NCBI GenBank assembly: GCA_019232625.1
Contig: JAFANP010000039.1
Location: 1-64,000 of the forward strand
Length of the DNA stretch: 64,000 nt
From: Alphaproteobacteria bacterium
Lineage (GTDB): Bacteria > Pseudomonadota > Alphaproteobacteria > Sphingomonadales > Sphingomonadaceae
Direction: 5' to 3'
Shown here: piece after piece, positions 33,190 to 43,672 of the stretch
Numbering within the stretch: the stretch's first letter is position 1
Layout of the letters: every line of letters starts with the position of its first letter
Notes under the pieces: generated by a model
What the model was told of the DNA's origin: nothing
Databases searched by the model: none
Seen by the model: the letters and a program-made list of their open reading frames with translations, nothing else
Position numbers and translations under genes: made by a program

Positions 33190-34496
33190 GCCGGCACCCC
33201 GACGAGGCTGTCGTTCTCGACGGCGACGATGAGGGCCTCGACCACGCCTCCGTCGCCCCCGCGCGGGCCGCGGCCCTGGGACGAGTAGGGCCGGCGGGCG
33301 GCGACGAGGCCCCTGTCTTCGCCGGGACGACGGAGCCCTACCGGCGCGAAATTCTCCGCATGGCCGCGGCCGTCCTTCTCCACCAGGACGCGCTGGGTCG
33401 TTCCGACCAGGCCTTCCAGCCACTTCCCCCGCTGCCGCGCGCAGGCCTCCCGAAGCCGCCGCGCGCGGCCCTTCACCACCGCGGGCGGGACTTGCGGCAT
33501 CCGCGCCGCCGGGGTGCCGCGCTTCGGCGAGAAGGGGAAGACGTGGCCCATGACGATGTCGCACTCCTCGACGAGCCTGAGGCTGTTCTCGTGCATCGCG
33601 TCCGTCTCGGTCGGGAAGCCGGCGATGAGGTCGGCGCCGATGGCGAGGCCCGGCCGCCCCGCCTTCAGCCGCTGGACGGTCTCGATCGCTTGGGCGCGGC
33701 TGTGGCGGCGCTTCATCCGCTTCAGGACGAGGTCGTCGCCGGCCTGGAAGCTCATGTGGAGGTGCGGCATGAAGCGCGGCTCCCCGGCGATGATCGCCTC
33801 CAGCCGCGCGTCTATCTCGATGCAGTCGAGCGAGGAGAGCCTGAGCCGCGGCAGCGTCGGCACGTGGCGAAGGATGCGCTCGACGAGCAGGCCGAGGCTG
33901 GGTCCGCCCGGCAAATCGGGGCCGTAGCTGGTCACGTCGACGCCGGTAAGCACGACTTCCTCCACCCCCTCTCCGGCGAGCGCCTTGATCCGCTCCACCA
34001 CCCGTCCCGCCGGCACCGAGCGGCTGTTGCCGCGGCCGAACGGGATGATGCAGAAGGTGCAGCGATGGTCGCAGCCATTCTGCACCTCGACGAAGGCCCG
34101 GGTCCGCTCGGCGAAGCCGGAGGCGAGGTGGGGCGCCGTCTCCCGCACGGCCATGATGTCGGCCACCCGCACCGGCGCGGCGGGGACGGCCTCGTCGGGG
34201 AGGAAGGAGGAGGAGAGCAGCTTCTCCCGATTGCCGACCACCCGGTCCACTTCGGGCATGGCGGCGAACGTCTCAGGCTCGATCTGAGCGGCGCAGCCGG
34301 TGACCACCACTCGGGCGGCCGGCCGCGCCCGCTTCGCGTGGCGGATCGCCTGGCGGGTCTGGCGCACGGCTTCGTTGGTGACGGCGCAGCTGTTGACGAT
34401 GACGAGGTCGTCCTCGCCGGCCGCCAGCCGTCGCATCGCCTCGCTCTCGGCGGCATTGAGCCGGCAGCCGAGCGTGATCACCTGCGGGCCGCTCAA
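33186..34496 (-). CDS. mtaB: tRNA t6A37 methylthiotransferase MtaB
   Basis: 436 residues, radical SAM enzyme converting t6A37 to ms2t6A37. N-terminal UPF0004 domain (ITLGCRLNAAES, VNSCAVT, VTGCAA supply the second cluster), radical SAM motif NGCDHRCTFCIIPFGRG, and a C-terminal TRAM-like domain. TTG 34496 is chosen because it overlaps the dapF stop (TTGA), as elsewhere in this operon; GTG 34481 is the alternative. Confidence 0.92.
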   Translation of the reverse strand: MSGPQVITLGCRLNAAESEAMRRLAAGEDDLVIVNSCAVTNEAVRQTRQAIRHAKRARPAARVVVTGCAAQIEPETFAAMPEVDRVVGNREKLLSSSFLPDEAVPAAPVRVADIMAVRETAPHLASGFAERTRAFVEVQNGCDHRCTFCIIPFGRGNSRSVPAGRVVERIKALAGEGVEEVVLTGVDVTSYGPDLPGGPSLGLLVERILRHVPTLPRLRLSSLDCIEIDARLEAIIAGEPRFMPHLHMSFQAGDDLVLKRMKRRHSRAQAIETVQRLKAGRPGLAIGADLIAGFPTETDAMHENSLRLVEECDIVMGHVFPFSPKRGTPAARMPQVPPAVVKGRARRLREACARQRGKWLEGLVGTTQRVLVEKDGRGHAENFAPVGLRRPGEDRGLVAARRPYSSQGRGPRGGDGGVVEALIVAVENDSLVGVPA

Positions 34497-35287
34497 AGCG
34501 CGATTTCCCCCTCGAAGACGCATGCCGCGCTGCCGCTCATGCGGATCGATCCGCCCGGCTCCCAGGCGATGGTGAGGGTGCCGCCCGGCAGGTGCACCGG
34601 CACGGGGCTGCGGACGAGCTTGCGCGAGATCGCCGCCACCGCGGTCGCGCAGGCGCCGGTGCCGCAGGCCTGGGTGAGACCGGCGCCCCGCTCCCAGACG
34701 CGAAGCCTGAGCGCCCCGTCCTCCTCGACCGAGGCGACGTTCACGTTCACGCGCTGCGGGAAGAGCGGGTCGCGTTCGACCAGCGGCCCCAGCCGCTCGA
34801 GGGGAACCTCGTCGGGATCGTCGACGAAGAAGACGACGTGGGGGTTTCCGACGTTGACCGCGAACGGCTGTTCCAGCGGCTCCCAGGCGACCGGCACGGA
34901 GGCGGTGTCGAGCGGGTAGGCGAGGGGGATGTCGTCCCAGCCGAAGCGCGGCGCGCCCATGTCGACGGTCGCGGCCCCCCCGTCGGCGACGCCGGCCACG
35001 ATCCCGCCCGCGGTCTCGATCCGGCACGCGCCGCCGACCAGCAGCGCGACGCAGCGCGCGGCGTTGCCGCACGCCTCCACCTCGCCGCCGTCCGGGTTCC
35101 AGATGCGCATGCGAAGATCCGCCGCGTCGCTCGGCTCGAGCAGGATCAGCTGGTCGCAGCCGATGCCGGTGCGGCGGTCGGCGAGCGCGCGCACCGTCGC
35201 CCCGTCCATCCCGAGCGGCTCCCGGCGCGCGTCGAAGACGACGAAGTCGTTGCCGAGGCCCTGCATCTTGAGAAAGCGCCGCTTCAT
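34493..35287 (-). CDS. dapF: Diaminopimelate epimerase
   Basis: 264 residues. Interconverts LL- and meso-diaminopimelate for lysine and peptidoglycan. The two catalytic cysteines are Cys73 (EACGNAARC) and Cys208 (QACGTGACA); GLGNDF near the N-terminus is a further signature. First gene of the dapF-mtaB-ftsY-yciB-ABC operon; ATG at 35285-35287 is the only start consistent with the family N-terminus (MKRRFLKMQGLGNDF). Confidence 0.95.
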   Translation of the reverse strand: MKRRFLKMQGLGNDFVVFDARREPLGMDGATVRALADRRTGIGCDQLILLEPSDAADLRMRIWNPDGGEVEACGNAARCVALLVGGACRIETAGGIVAGVADGGAATVDMGAPRFGWDDIPLAYPLDTASVPVAWEPLEQPFAVNVGNPHVVFFVDDPDEVPLERLGPLVERDPLFPQRVNVNVASVEEDGALRLRVWERGAGLTQACGTGACATAVAAISRKLVRSPVPVHLPGGTLTIAWEPGGSIRMSGSAACVFEGEIAL

Positions 35288-35551
35288 CGCCGCCGCATCT
35301 AGGGCGCCGACCGATAACCGGCAATGCCCGCTCGCTCCGGCCAGGAACCCGGGCCATGCCGGCCGCCGCGCGCCCGCCAACCTTTCGCGGGGCCCCGGCC
35401 CCATTGGAAAAAGCCGGAATCCGCCGCGTCAGGGCCGCGGCCACGGCTCTGCAAGCCCACTGGGGCCTCCCCGGCGGGCTTCTCCATGTTTACGGGCTAT
35501 TGCGCCCGCCGCGCCGCCCGTAGAGACGGGGGCGGAGCTTCGGGAGAGCCT

Positions 35552-36775
35552 ATGCACCTTCACGACCCGGCCGATCTCGGCTTCGACCCGGCGCGGCTCG
35601 CGCGGCTCGACCGCTTCCTCGCCGACACCTATCTGACGCCGGGCCTGCTGCCCCACGCCCAGCTGCTGGTCGCGCGGGACGGCAAGCCGGTCCATTTCTC
35701 CACCTTGGGCCGGGCGCGCGGAGACGGCGCGCCGCTCGGCGAGGATGCGATCTTCCGCATCGCCTCGATGACCAAGCCGATCGTGTCGCTGGCCTTCATG
35801 ATGCTGGTCGAGGAGGGGCGGGTCTCGCTCGACCAGCCGGTCGCCGGCCTCGTCCCGGAGCTCGCCGACGTCGGCGTCTACGAGGGTGGGGGCGGCGGCA
35901 CGCCTTTCCATACCCGCGCCGCGGACCGGCCGATGATGATGATCGACCTGCTGCGCCACACGTCCGGCCTCACCTACGACTTCCAGCATCACTCGAACGT
36001 CGACGCGGCCTATCGCGAGCGGCGGCTAGGAGTCATCCGGGCGGAGCTGGGCCTGGAGGAGTTCGTCGGCCGGCTGGGCGGGCTGCCGCTCGAATTCTCG
36101 CCGGGCGACGCCTGGAACTATTCGGTCTCGACCGACGTGCTGGGCCTCGCCGTCCAGCGGGCGGCGGGGATGCCGCTCGAGCGTTTCCTCGAGACCCGGA
36201 TCCTGCTCCCGCTGGGGATGAAGGACACCGGCTTCCAGGTCCCCGCCGGCGAGGCGCATCGCCTGCCGGAGGCGTGGTGGCTCAATCCCGAGCAAGGCAC
36301 GGTCCTGTTCGACCCGGCCGGCGCGCAGAGCAGCTGGGCGAAGCCGCCGGTGCTCGTCTCGGGCGGCGGAGGCCTCGTCTCCACGACGGCCGACTATCAT
36401 CGATTCGTGCGGATGCTGCTGGGCGGTGGCGCGCTGGACGGCGTGCGCCTGGTCGGCCGCAAGACGCTGGAGCTGATGACCCGCAACCACCTCCCCGGCG
36501 GCGGCGACCTCACCGAGCTCAGCCGCTCGATGTTCAGCGAGGCGATCTATTCGGGCCAGGGCTTCGGCCTCGGCTTCGGCATAAACCTCGACCCGGCCAA
36601 GGCGATGGCGCCCGGGACGCCGGGGGAATTCTACTGGGGCGGCATCTTCTCGACCTATTTCTTCGTCGATCCCGCCGAGCGCGTCTCGATGATCTTCATG
36701 ACCCAGCTCATGCCCTCCTCCGCCTATCCGGTGCGCCGGCAGCTCAAGGCGATGATCTATTCGGCGCTGAGCTGA
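35552..36775 (+). CDS. Serine hydrolase of the beta-lactamase (class C/esterase) family
   Basis: 407 residues, no clear signal peptide. S-x-x-K at Ser72-Lys75 (ASMTK), a tyrosine motif WNYSVSTDVLG and the C-terminal GGIFSTYFFVDP. Closer to EstB/LpqH-type esterases and D-peptidases than to true AmpC. The ATG at 35552 has GGGAGAG upstream; the 264-bp gap before it shows nothing else recognisable. Confidence 0.88.
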   Translation: MHLHDPADLGFDPARLARLDRFLADTYLTPGLLPHAQLLVARDGKPVHFSTLGRARGDGAPLGEDAIFRIASMTKPIVSLAFMMLVEEGRVSLDQPVAGLVPELADVGVYEGGGGGTPFHTRAADRPMMMIDLLRHTSGLTYDFQHHSNVDAAYRERRLGVIRAELGLEEFVGRLGGLPLEFSPGDAWNYSVSTDVLGLAVQRAAGMPLERFLETRILLPLGMKDTGFQVPAGEAHRLPEAWWLNPEQGTVLFDPAGAQSSWAKPPVLVSGGGGLVSTTADYHRFVRMLLGGGALDGVRLVGRKTLELMTRNHLPGGGDLTELSRSMFSEAIYSGQGFGLGFGINLDPAKAMAPGTPGEFYWGGIFSTYFFVDPAERVSMIFMTQLMPSSAYPVRRQLKAMIYSALS

Positions 36776-36843
36776 GGGCCCCCGACGCCGAAAATTTGAC
36801 TGGGGCTGCAACCGCGGCAGCCGGTGCCGGTTGGATCTCGACC

Positions 36844-37035
36844 ATGGCGACGAAACCCCCTCGCAGACCCACCGGCGGAACCGCGATCCTGATGATCCTG
36901 CTGCTGCTCGTGCTGATCGCCGGCCTCGCCATCTGGGGCTGGTCGTCGGCGCCGCCGACGAGCCCGACGCCCGCGGCGACGGCGAAACCGCAAGTGCTTC
37001 CGCCCGCGCCGGCTCCCGCCCGGCCGCATCGTTGA
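36844..37035 (+). CDS. Small single-pass membrane protein with Pro/Ala-rich tail
   Basis: 63 residues: basic N-terminus MATKPPRRPTGG, one membrane helix (about 14-33), then a periplasmic-looking Ser/Thr/Pro/Ala tail. Unrecognised. Short and of low complexity, so only moderately supported. Confidence 0.5.
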   Translation: MATKPPRRPTGGTAILMILLLLVLIAGLAIWGWSSAPPTSPTPAATAKPQVLPPAPAPARPHR

Positions 37036-37100
37036 CGGACGAGCCCGCAATCCCCGGGGGAGATTGCGGGCCGTCGGCGAAAGCCGCGTGGCGCTATGGC

Positions 37101-37310
37101 CTAGCGCGGACCCTTGGGGCCCGAATTCCAGCTGGTCAGCTGCGGGTTGTGGTCGCCCGAATGGCCCGGGGGCGGGCCCGACTCGGCGCCGTTGCCGTAG
37201 CCGTTATTGTTCTTGGCCTTGCCGCCGCACTCGCAGCCGCAGGGCGGCGGCGGGGTGTAGCAGCCGGCGCCGCTGACAGAGGCGAGTTCGTTCTGGCTGA
37301 GCTGACGCAT
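37101..37310 (-). CDS. Short Cys/Pro/Gly-rich peptide with a double-glycine-type leader
   Basis: 69 residues from ATG 37308-37310 (GGAGAT just upstream). MRQLSQNELASVSGAG looks like the bacteriocin/microcin class II leader pattern (LS-x-x-EL-x-x-VSGG), ending in GA rather than GG. The following core starts CYTPPPPCGCEC with four cysteines in 12 residues, then a hydrophilic Gly/Asn/Pro-rich stretch. No transporter with a C39 peptidase or modifying enzyme is nearby, so activity and processing are unproved. Confidence 0.65.
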   Translation of the reverse strand: MRQLSQNELASVSGAGCYTPPPPCGCECGGKAKNNNGYGNGAESGPPPGHSGDHNPQLTSWNSGPKGPR

Positions 37311-37433
37311 GACTATCTCCATCCATCGCATGGCCGCCCGGTGTGAGGAGGAAGCGGCACCGCCGCGATGACGGGCCTTGGAGTGGGCTGCAATCGGGCA
37401 AAACCGGCTGTCCCGAAACGGGCTTGCGCGAGG

Positions 37434-38330
37434 TCAAATCCTAACCCGGCCGCCGCTCCGCACCGGCTCGGAATATTTGTTCTCCCGCCGGCGGCCGACC
37501 ATCAGGCCGCTTTCCAGCCGCGCGCACAGCGCCGCATAATAATCGGAGAGGAAGCCGAGATCGTCGCCTTCCTCCTCGATCCCCGCCTTGTGGCGGATGG
37601 TCCGGGCGACCGTGGCGATCGAATCCTCGCGCCCGTTCCTCAGCACGTCCTCCAGCGTCTGCAGCTCGTAGACGCCGTAGAGGCCGAGCGCGGCCTCGCT
37701 GAAGGTGCGCCGCGGCCGCTCCGCCGCCGCGACCAGGTCGGCGCCGAGCTTGCTGTTCACCGTACGCACCACCCAGGTCCCGGCGATCAGGTCCCCCACC
37801 CGCAGCCGGTCGCGGTTGAACAGCGGGAAAAACAGGAAGATGCCGCTCCACAGCAAGGCGAAGAGGGTGAGGAAGGCGTCCGCCGTGCCCTGCGCCGCCT
37901 GCTCGCCCAGGAAGGAGAGGGGGAGAAACACCTCGATCTCGCGCATCGCGTTGCGGGCGATGACGGCGCCTCCTGTGAGCCGGGCGCCGTCGCGGGCCAC
38001 CACCCTGAGGCCGAGCAGGCGCTTGCCCGGCGTCGCGCCGCGCCCGCCCATCTCGAACAGCGAGAACCAGCCGTTCCTCAGGACGAAGAAGCCGAGCAGC
38101 CACAGGATCATCAGCACCTCGGCCTCACCGGCGGAGAGCAGGGTGGCGACGGCGATGGTGAAGGCGACCAGCGTCACGACGATGATCAGGCTGTCGAACA
38201 GGAAGGCAGCCGCGCGCGACCCGGCCGAGCCGAGCTCGAGCTGGAGGTCGACGCCCTCGGGCGTGACGAAGCTGCGCCGCATGCTGCGCGGACCGGCCGG
38301 CTTGGGGCGGCGGCGGAACGGCCAGTTCAT
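37434..38330 (-). CDS. RDD-family membrane protein
   Basis: 298 residues. RDD domain: GSRAAAFLFDSLIIV, then GATPGKRLLGLRVVARDG and a membrane segment with VGDLIAGTWVV; three to four helices in total. A ~120-residue cytoplasmic tail follows. Last gene of the MoxR cluster, ATGA overlap with the SpoIIM-like gene. Confidence 0.87.
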   Translation of the reverse strand: MNWPFRRRPKPAGPRSMRRSFVTPEGVDLQLELGSAGSRAAAFLFDSLIIVVTLVAFTIAVATLLSAGEAEVLMILWLLGFFVLRNGWFSLFEMGGRGATPGKRLLGLRVVARDGARLTGGAVIARNAMREIEVFLPLSFLGEQAAQGTADAFLTLFALLWSGIFLFFPLFNRDRLRVGDLIAGTWVVRTVNSKLGADLVAAAERPRRTFSEAALGLYGVYELQTLEDVLRNGREDSIATVARTIRHKAGIEEEGDDLGFLSDYYAALCARLESGLMVGRRRENKYSEPVRSGGRVRI

Positions 38331-39364
38331 CGCGCCGTCCGGCCGCGCGGCAGGTAGAAATAGAGGAGCCAGCCGGCGAGCGCGCCTCCGCCGATCAGGA
38401 AGCGGCTGGTGTCGTCGATGACGGTCTGGCGGCCGATCCCCTCGAGCAGCCCGGCCACCGCCAGCATGATCACCGTGCCGGCCATTGCGACCGCCGCCGA
38501 CCGCCCGGCGCGCACCGCCGCCTCGGTCCGAGTCTCACGGCCTGGAAAGGCGATCGCCGTGCCGATCCTGAGCCCGGCGGCGCCGGAGAGGCAGATCGCG
38601 AATATCTCGGTGGTGCCGTGGATCATCAGCCAGCCGGCGAGGTTCCAGCCCAGCCCCTTGGCCGCGAAGACCGCGAAGAAGGCCCCCAGCATCAGGCCGT
38701 TATAGGCGATCAGCAGCACCGTCGGCACCGCGAAGGCGAAGCCCAGGGCGAAGGAGAAGATGGCGATCTGGGAATTGTGGGTGAAGAGGAAGGTGGCGAA
38801 GGTGGCGAGCATCTTCTCCTGGCGGTCGTAGAGCGTCGCGCGCAGCGACTCGGTGGAGGCGGAGGGGTCGCGCCCGCCGGCAAGGCCCTCAGGGATGATG
38901 CCGAAGAACCAGCTCGGATCGCCCCGCACCAGAAGATAGGCGACGACGGCGCTGGCGGCGGTGAGCAGCACGCACACCAAGGTCTCGCGCCACAGCGCCT
39001 GCACCGCCTCCGGCCAGCCGCGGGCGAAGAACCGGCCGATCTGCCGCCATGCGGAGGTCTGGACGCCGTAGATCTGGAAATAGGCGCGGGTGCACAATTG
39101 CTCGAGATAGACGATCAGGCTGCGGTCGAGCGACGTGTCGCGGGCGACGGAGAGAGAGGAGAGGGTGGTCCGGTAAAGGAGCGGCAAGGCCAGCAGATCC
39201 TCCTCGGGCAAGGCTCGGATCGAGCGCTTCTCGATCCGCGTCAGAAGCCCGTCCAGCCGCTCCCAATCGTCCTGGTGCGCGGCCCGGAAGCGGGTGGCGT
39301 TGACCAGCGCCGGGCGCGCCTCGAGAATCGCCGAGGTCGGGATCGCCGAGGTCTGGACGGTCAC
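38327..39364 (-). CDS. SpoIIM-family (DUF95) membrane protein
   Basis: 345 residues, N-terminal helical domain and about five membrane helices. MLATFATFLFTHNSQIAIFS and YNGLMLGAFFAVFAAKG with HGTTEIFAICLSG are the stage II sporulation protein M signature. Non-spore-forming bacteria keep this family in MoxR clusters; the sporulation name says nothing about its role here. Confidence 0.88.
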   Translation of the reverse strand: MTVQTSAIPTSAILEARPALVNATRFRAAHQDDWERLDGLLTRIEKRSIRALPEEDLLALPLLYRTTLSSLSVARDTSLDRSLIVYLEQLCTRAYFQIYGVQTSAWRQIGRFFARGWPEAVQALWRETLVCVLLTAASAVVAYLLVRGDPSWFFGIIPEGLAGGRDPSASTESLRATLYDRQEKMLATFATFLFTHNSQIAIFSFALGFAFAVPTVLLIAYNGLMLGAFFAVFAAKGLGWNLAGWLMIHGTTEIFAICLSGAAGLRIGTAIAFPGRETRTEAAVRAGRSAAVAMAGTVIMLAVAGLLEGIGRQTVIDDTSRFLIGGGALAGWLLYFYLPRGRTAR

Positions 39365-40667
39365 AGCAGGTTCCTCCGCTTGAGGTCGATATAACCGGCG
39401 ACGAGCCGCTCGCCGACCCGATCGTGCTCGCTCTCGATGACATGGACGCCGAGATGCTGGAGCCGGGTCAGCGCGAGGCGGCGGTCGCGCAGGAGGGCGG
39501 CGGCGGTGACGGCGCGGGTGACGTCGTCCGGCTCGGCGGGCTCCGCGTCGGCGATCGTCTCCAGCTCCTCGTCCCGAAGCACGACGACGAGGAGGAGGTG
39601 GGTTTCCACCATCCGGCGCGCCGCGCGGACCATGAAGTCGGCGGAGGTGAGGTCGGTGAATTCGGTGAACAGGACGATCATCGACCGGCGGGTCAGCCGC
39701 GTCGCCAGCGTGGTGAGGGCGAAGGTGTAGTTGGTCTCGTCGCCGCTATAGTCGATGTCGGCGGCGAGACGCTGCAGCTCGGTGAAGGCGCCGGCGCCGG
39801 AGACGAGGCCGCTGCCGATGCGCGGGCGGGAATCGAAGGCGTGGAGGGCGACGCGGTCGCCGAGCTTCAGCGCCAGCCATCCGGTGAGGAGCGCCGCGGA
39901 GACCGCGCGGTCGACGCGCGGCAGGCCCGCCACCGGCTCCGACATCTGCCGCCCGGCGTCGATGGCGAAGACGATCTGGGCGTTGCGCTCGGTGCGATAT
40001 TCCTTGGCGTGGAGCTTCATGTGGCGCGCCGACTGCTTCCAGTCGATGGCGCGGCGGTCCATCCCTGAGCGGAACTCGACCAAGGCGTCGAAGTCGGAGC
40101 CCTCGCCGCGCTTCATCTGGGTGATCAGCCCTTCCATCGCCTGGCGCTGGAAGATCTGCGCCCCGCGTTCCCGGACCGGCCTGATGTCGGGCAGGATCGG
40201 GAAGCCCACGTCGAGCGACAGGGTGATCTGGCGCCAGGCGAGGCCGAGCGGGCCGCGCCAGCGCAGCCAGGCGGTGTCGATCGTCGCATGGCCGCGCCTT
40301 ACCATGGTCAGCGGCAGCAGGGCGGCGCCCCGGCCGTCGTCGAGGGGGACCAGCAGGCGGCCGTCGTCCACCGTCTCGAACAGCGGCGAAGGCGCCAGCG
40401 CGGCCGCCGCCGACGAGGGCGGACGGTTGCCGGGAACGGCCACCGTGACCCGGACGTCGCGCGTCTCGCCGACATAGGCGAAGCCGGGCAGGTCGAGCCG
40501 GAGCTCGGGGCCCCCGGCGGCGAGGATCGCGTCGACCAGGGTCAGGGTCAGCACCGCCACCGGCCAGGCGAGGCCCGCATACCATCGCTCCGGCGCCGCG
40601 GCGGCGACGACCAGGGTCAGCGGCACGCCCGCCGCCGCCGTCAGCACCGCCGCGCGCGAGGGGTAGA

Positions 40668-40671
<4 letters not shown>
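39361..40671 (-). CDS. DUF58 (VWA-like) membrane-associated protein
   Basis: 436 residues. Two N-terminal hydrophobic segments, then DUF58 core with [37 protein letters not shown] and [13 protein letters not shown], whose D-x-G/S-x-x-M resembles a VWA metal site. Works with MoxR ATPases, probably as a metal-binding adaptor. TTG start overlapping the moxR-like stop. Confidence 0.88.
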
Positions 40672-41620
<949 letters not shown>

Positions 41621-41624
<4 letters not shown>

Positions 41625-42838
41625 CCTTCATTCTCCCGTTGCCATCGGTGGAGCCGCCGCGCGGCGGCGAGCAGGTCGTCCTTGTGTCGCGCCTCGCCGG
41701 CCGCGGCAGCCAAATCGGAGAAGCGGCCGCTCGTGCCGATCTGGTCGAGATAGGCGTCGAGCGCCTTGTCCTTGAGCCGCGGCGGCGCCGAGAAGACCCG
41801 CGCCGCCCGCTCACGGATCACGTCGGCATAGCGGCTGCCGAGCGCCGCCTGGCGGCGGGCCTTGCGCACCAGCGCGGCGGTATTGTCGATCAGCGCCGCC
41901 TTGCCGAAGGCGAGCGCGCGCTCGGGCCGGCGCGGGGCGCCGAAGCGGGCGGCGGCGTGCACCCCGGCGAGGAGCAGCGCCGCGGCGATCGCCAGCGTCG
42001 TCGCCAGGAAAGGCGGGTCGAAGGCGAGCTTGAGCGGGCTGCGCGAGCGGCCGAGGCCGTTCAGCGTCACGTCGAACAGGATCGACCTGGCGCCGGTGGA
42101 ATTGAGGAAGTCCAGCAGGGCGAGGGCCGCCGCCGCCTGGCGAAGGTCGCCGATGCCGTGGTTGGAGAGCAGGTCCGGGTCCGCCAGCAGGTAGAGCGGC
42201 TCGTCGCCGACCTGCGCGACCACGATCCGCCCGTCCGGATCGGTGACGATCGGCTTCAGCTCTTTGGACCCGATCGTCTGCAGCGCACCCGGCGCGGAGA
42301 ATCGCAGCTCCGCCGGGGCGTCGGGATCCACCGTCCTGAGCGGCCGCCCTTGGCCCTTGCGCCGCTCCACCCGGAGCGGGTGGCTGGGGGCGAGCGTGCG
42401 CTCCGGGTCGAACGGAGGCCGCAGCCCCTCCACCCGCACCCAGCCGGCATGCTTCGAGTCCGCCGCCGTGTTCCACTTCGGCATGACGATGAGGGTCGGC
42501 TTGGCGGAACGGCGGCCGAGCACCTCGCCGAGCTCGGTCGCGCCGGTTTCGGGGGTCAGCACCACGAGGTCCTCGGCGTCCAGCATCGAGGGATCGCGGA
42601 CCACCTGCGGGTTACGCCCTGTGGCGCGGGCGAGCGCGACGAGGCCGCTGAACCCCGTCGCCGCATTGGACAGCGCATGGCTGCCGCCGTTCCGCCCGGA
42701 GCGCAGGTCGGGCGCATAGGCGCCGAGCACGAGCATGGCGACGAAGGCGAGCACGCCGACGGCGAGCAGGACGATCATCGTCGCCGGGCGGAAGGCGCTG
42801 CCGGTGCGCGGCGTGCGCCCGATGGCGATGTCGCTCAT
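41621..42838 (-). CDS. DUF4350-containing membrane protein
   Basis: 405 residues. N-terminal membrane helix (about 22-42), a middle domain ([20 protein letters not shown]...) of the DUF4350 type, and a second hydrophobic stretch [20 protein letters not shown] before a basic C-terminal region. The ATG at 42836-42838 overlaps the DUF4129 stop. Confidence 0.82.
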
Positions 42839-43524
42839 CCCCGCCAGGCTCCCGGCAGGACGAAATCGGCATAGGCCTTGCGCGCGGCGCCCCATTCCTC
42901 GGCGCCGACCTCGCGGCCGCCGAACAGGCTGCGTTCGACCAGCGCCGCGATGCGTGCGAAGAGCTGGCGGGGGCCGGACGGGATTGCGCTCGCCGCCGCC
43001 AGCTCACGGCTGGTGAGCGCGGGCCGGACGAGCCGGGGGCGGCGCACCTGTATGTCCTCGATCGATCGGAACAGCAGGTGGCGGACGGCCTCGGCGTAGC
43101 GGCCCTCGGCGGCGAGGGCGTCGGCTTCGCGGAGCCAGGACCGCGCCGGCGCGGCTTCGGGCGCCCATCCTTCCTCCTCCTCCGGCGCCACCGCCTCGGC
43201 GGCGCGGCGGCGCCGCGGCAGCCGCCATTCGCCGTGGCGGAACCGCTCATAGACCATCCACAGGACCAATGCCGCGGCGGCGGCGAGGACGATCCAGAGA
43301 AAAGCGCGCGCATAAGGCGCGTCGGGGAGGAAGCTGCCGACCCAGTCCATGAAGCGGCCGACCGGCTTCAGCGCCCGGGCGAGCGAATCGAAGAAGTCCT
43401 TGAGCCATTTCGGCGGTTGCGGCGGGGGCGCGGCCGGCTGCAGCGAGAACTGGATCGAAGGATCCGCCTTCAACGCCCGGTGCGCAGCCGCCAATCTCTC
43501 GGCGGCGTCGGCCGCCTGCTGCAT
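42835..43524 (-). CDS. DUF4129-domain membrane protein
   Basis: 229 residues from ATG 43522-43524, preceded by GGGGGG; a TTG 42 bases further upstream (43566) has no such site. One membrane helix (AFLWIVLAAAAALVLWM), and a C-terminal helical DUF4129 region (WLREADALAAEGRYAEAVRHLLFRSIEDI). First gene of the six-gene MoxR cluster. Confidence 0.8.
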   Translation of the reverse strand: MQQAADAAERLAAAHRALKADPSIQFSLQPAAPPPQPPKWLKDFFDSLARALKPVGRFMDWVGSFLPDAPYARAFLWIVLAAAAALVLWMVYERFRHGEWRLPRRRRAAEAVAPEEEEGWAPEAAPARSWLREADALAAEGRYAEAVRHLLFRSIEDIQVRRPRLVRPALTSRELAAASAIPSGPRQLFARIAALVERSLFGGREVGAEEWGAARKAYADFVLPGAWRG

Positions 43525-43672
43525 GTCCCCCCGGATGATCGCCTCCGCTCTCGCCCCCGAGGCCAAGGGTTTAACCGAAGGGGGCAGGGGCGCAACGGCA
43601 AATTGCGCTGGACAGGCGCGGAGCGCCGAACCATTTTCGTCGGGCGGCAGGGGGTGGGGGAGACCGGGAAAG

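Noticed and set aside
38327-39364. Sporulation gene (SpoIIM)
   Set aside because: The family is common in MoxR clusters of non-sporulating bacteria and nothing else in the window relates to sporulation.
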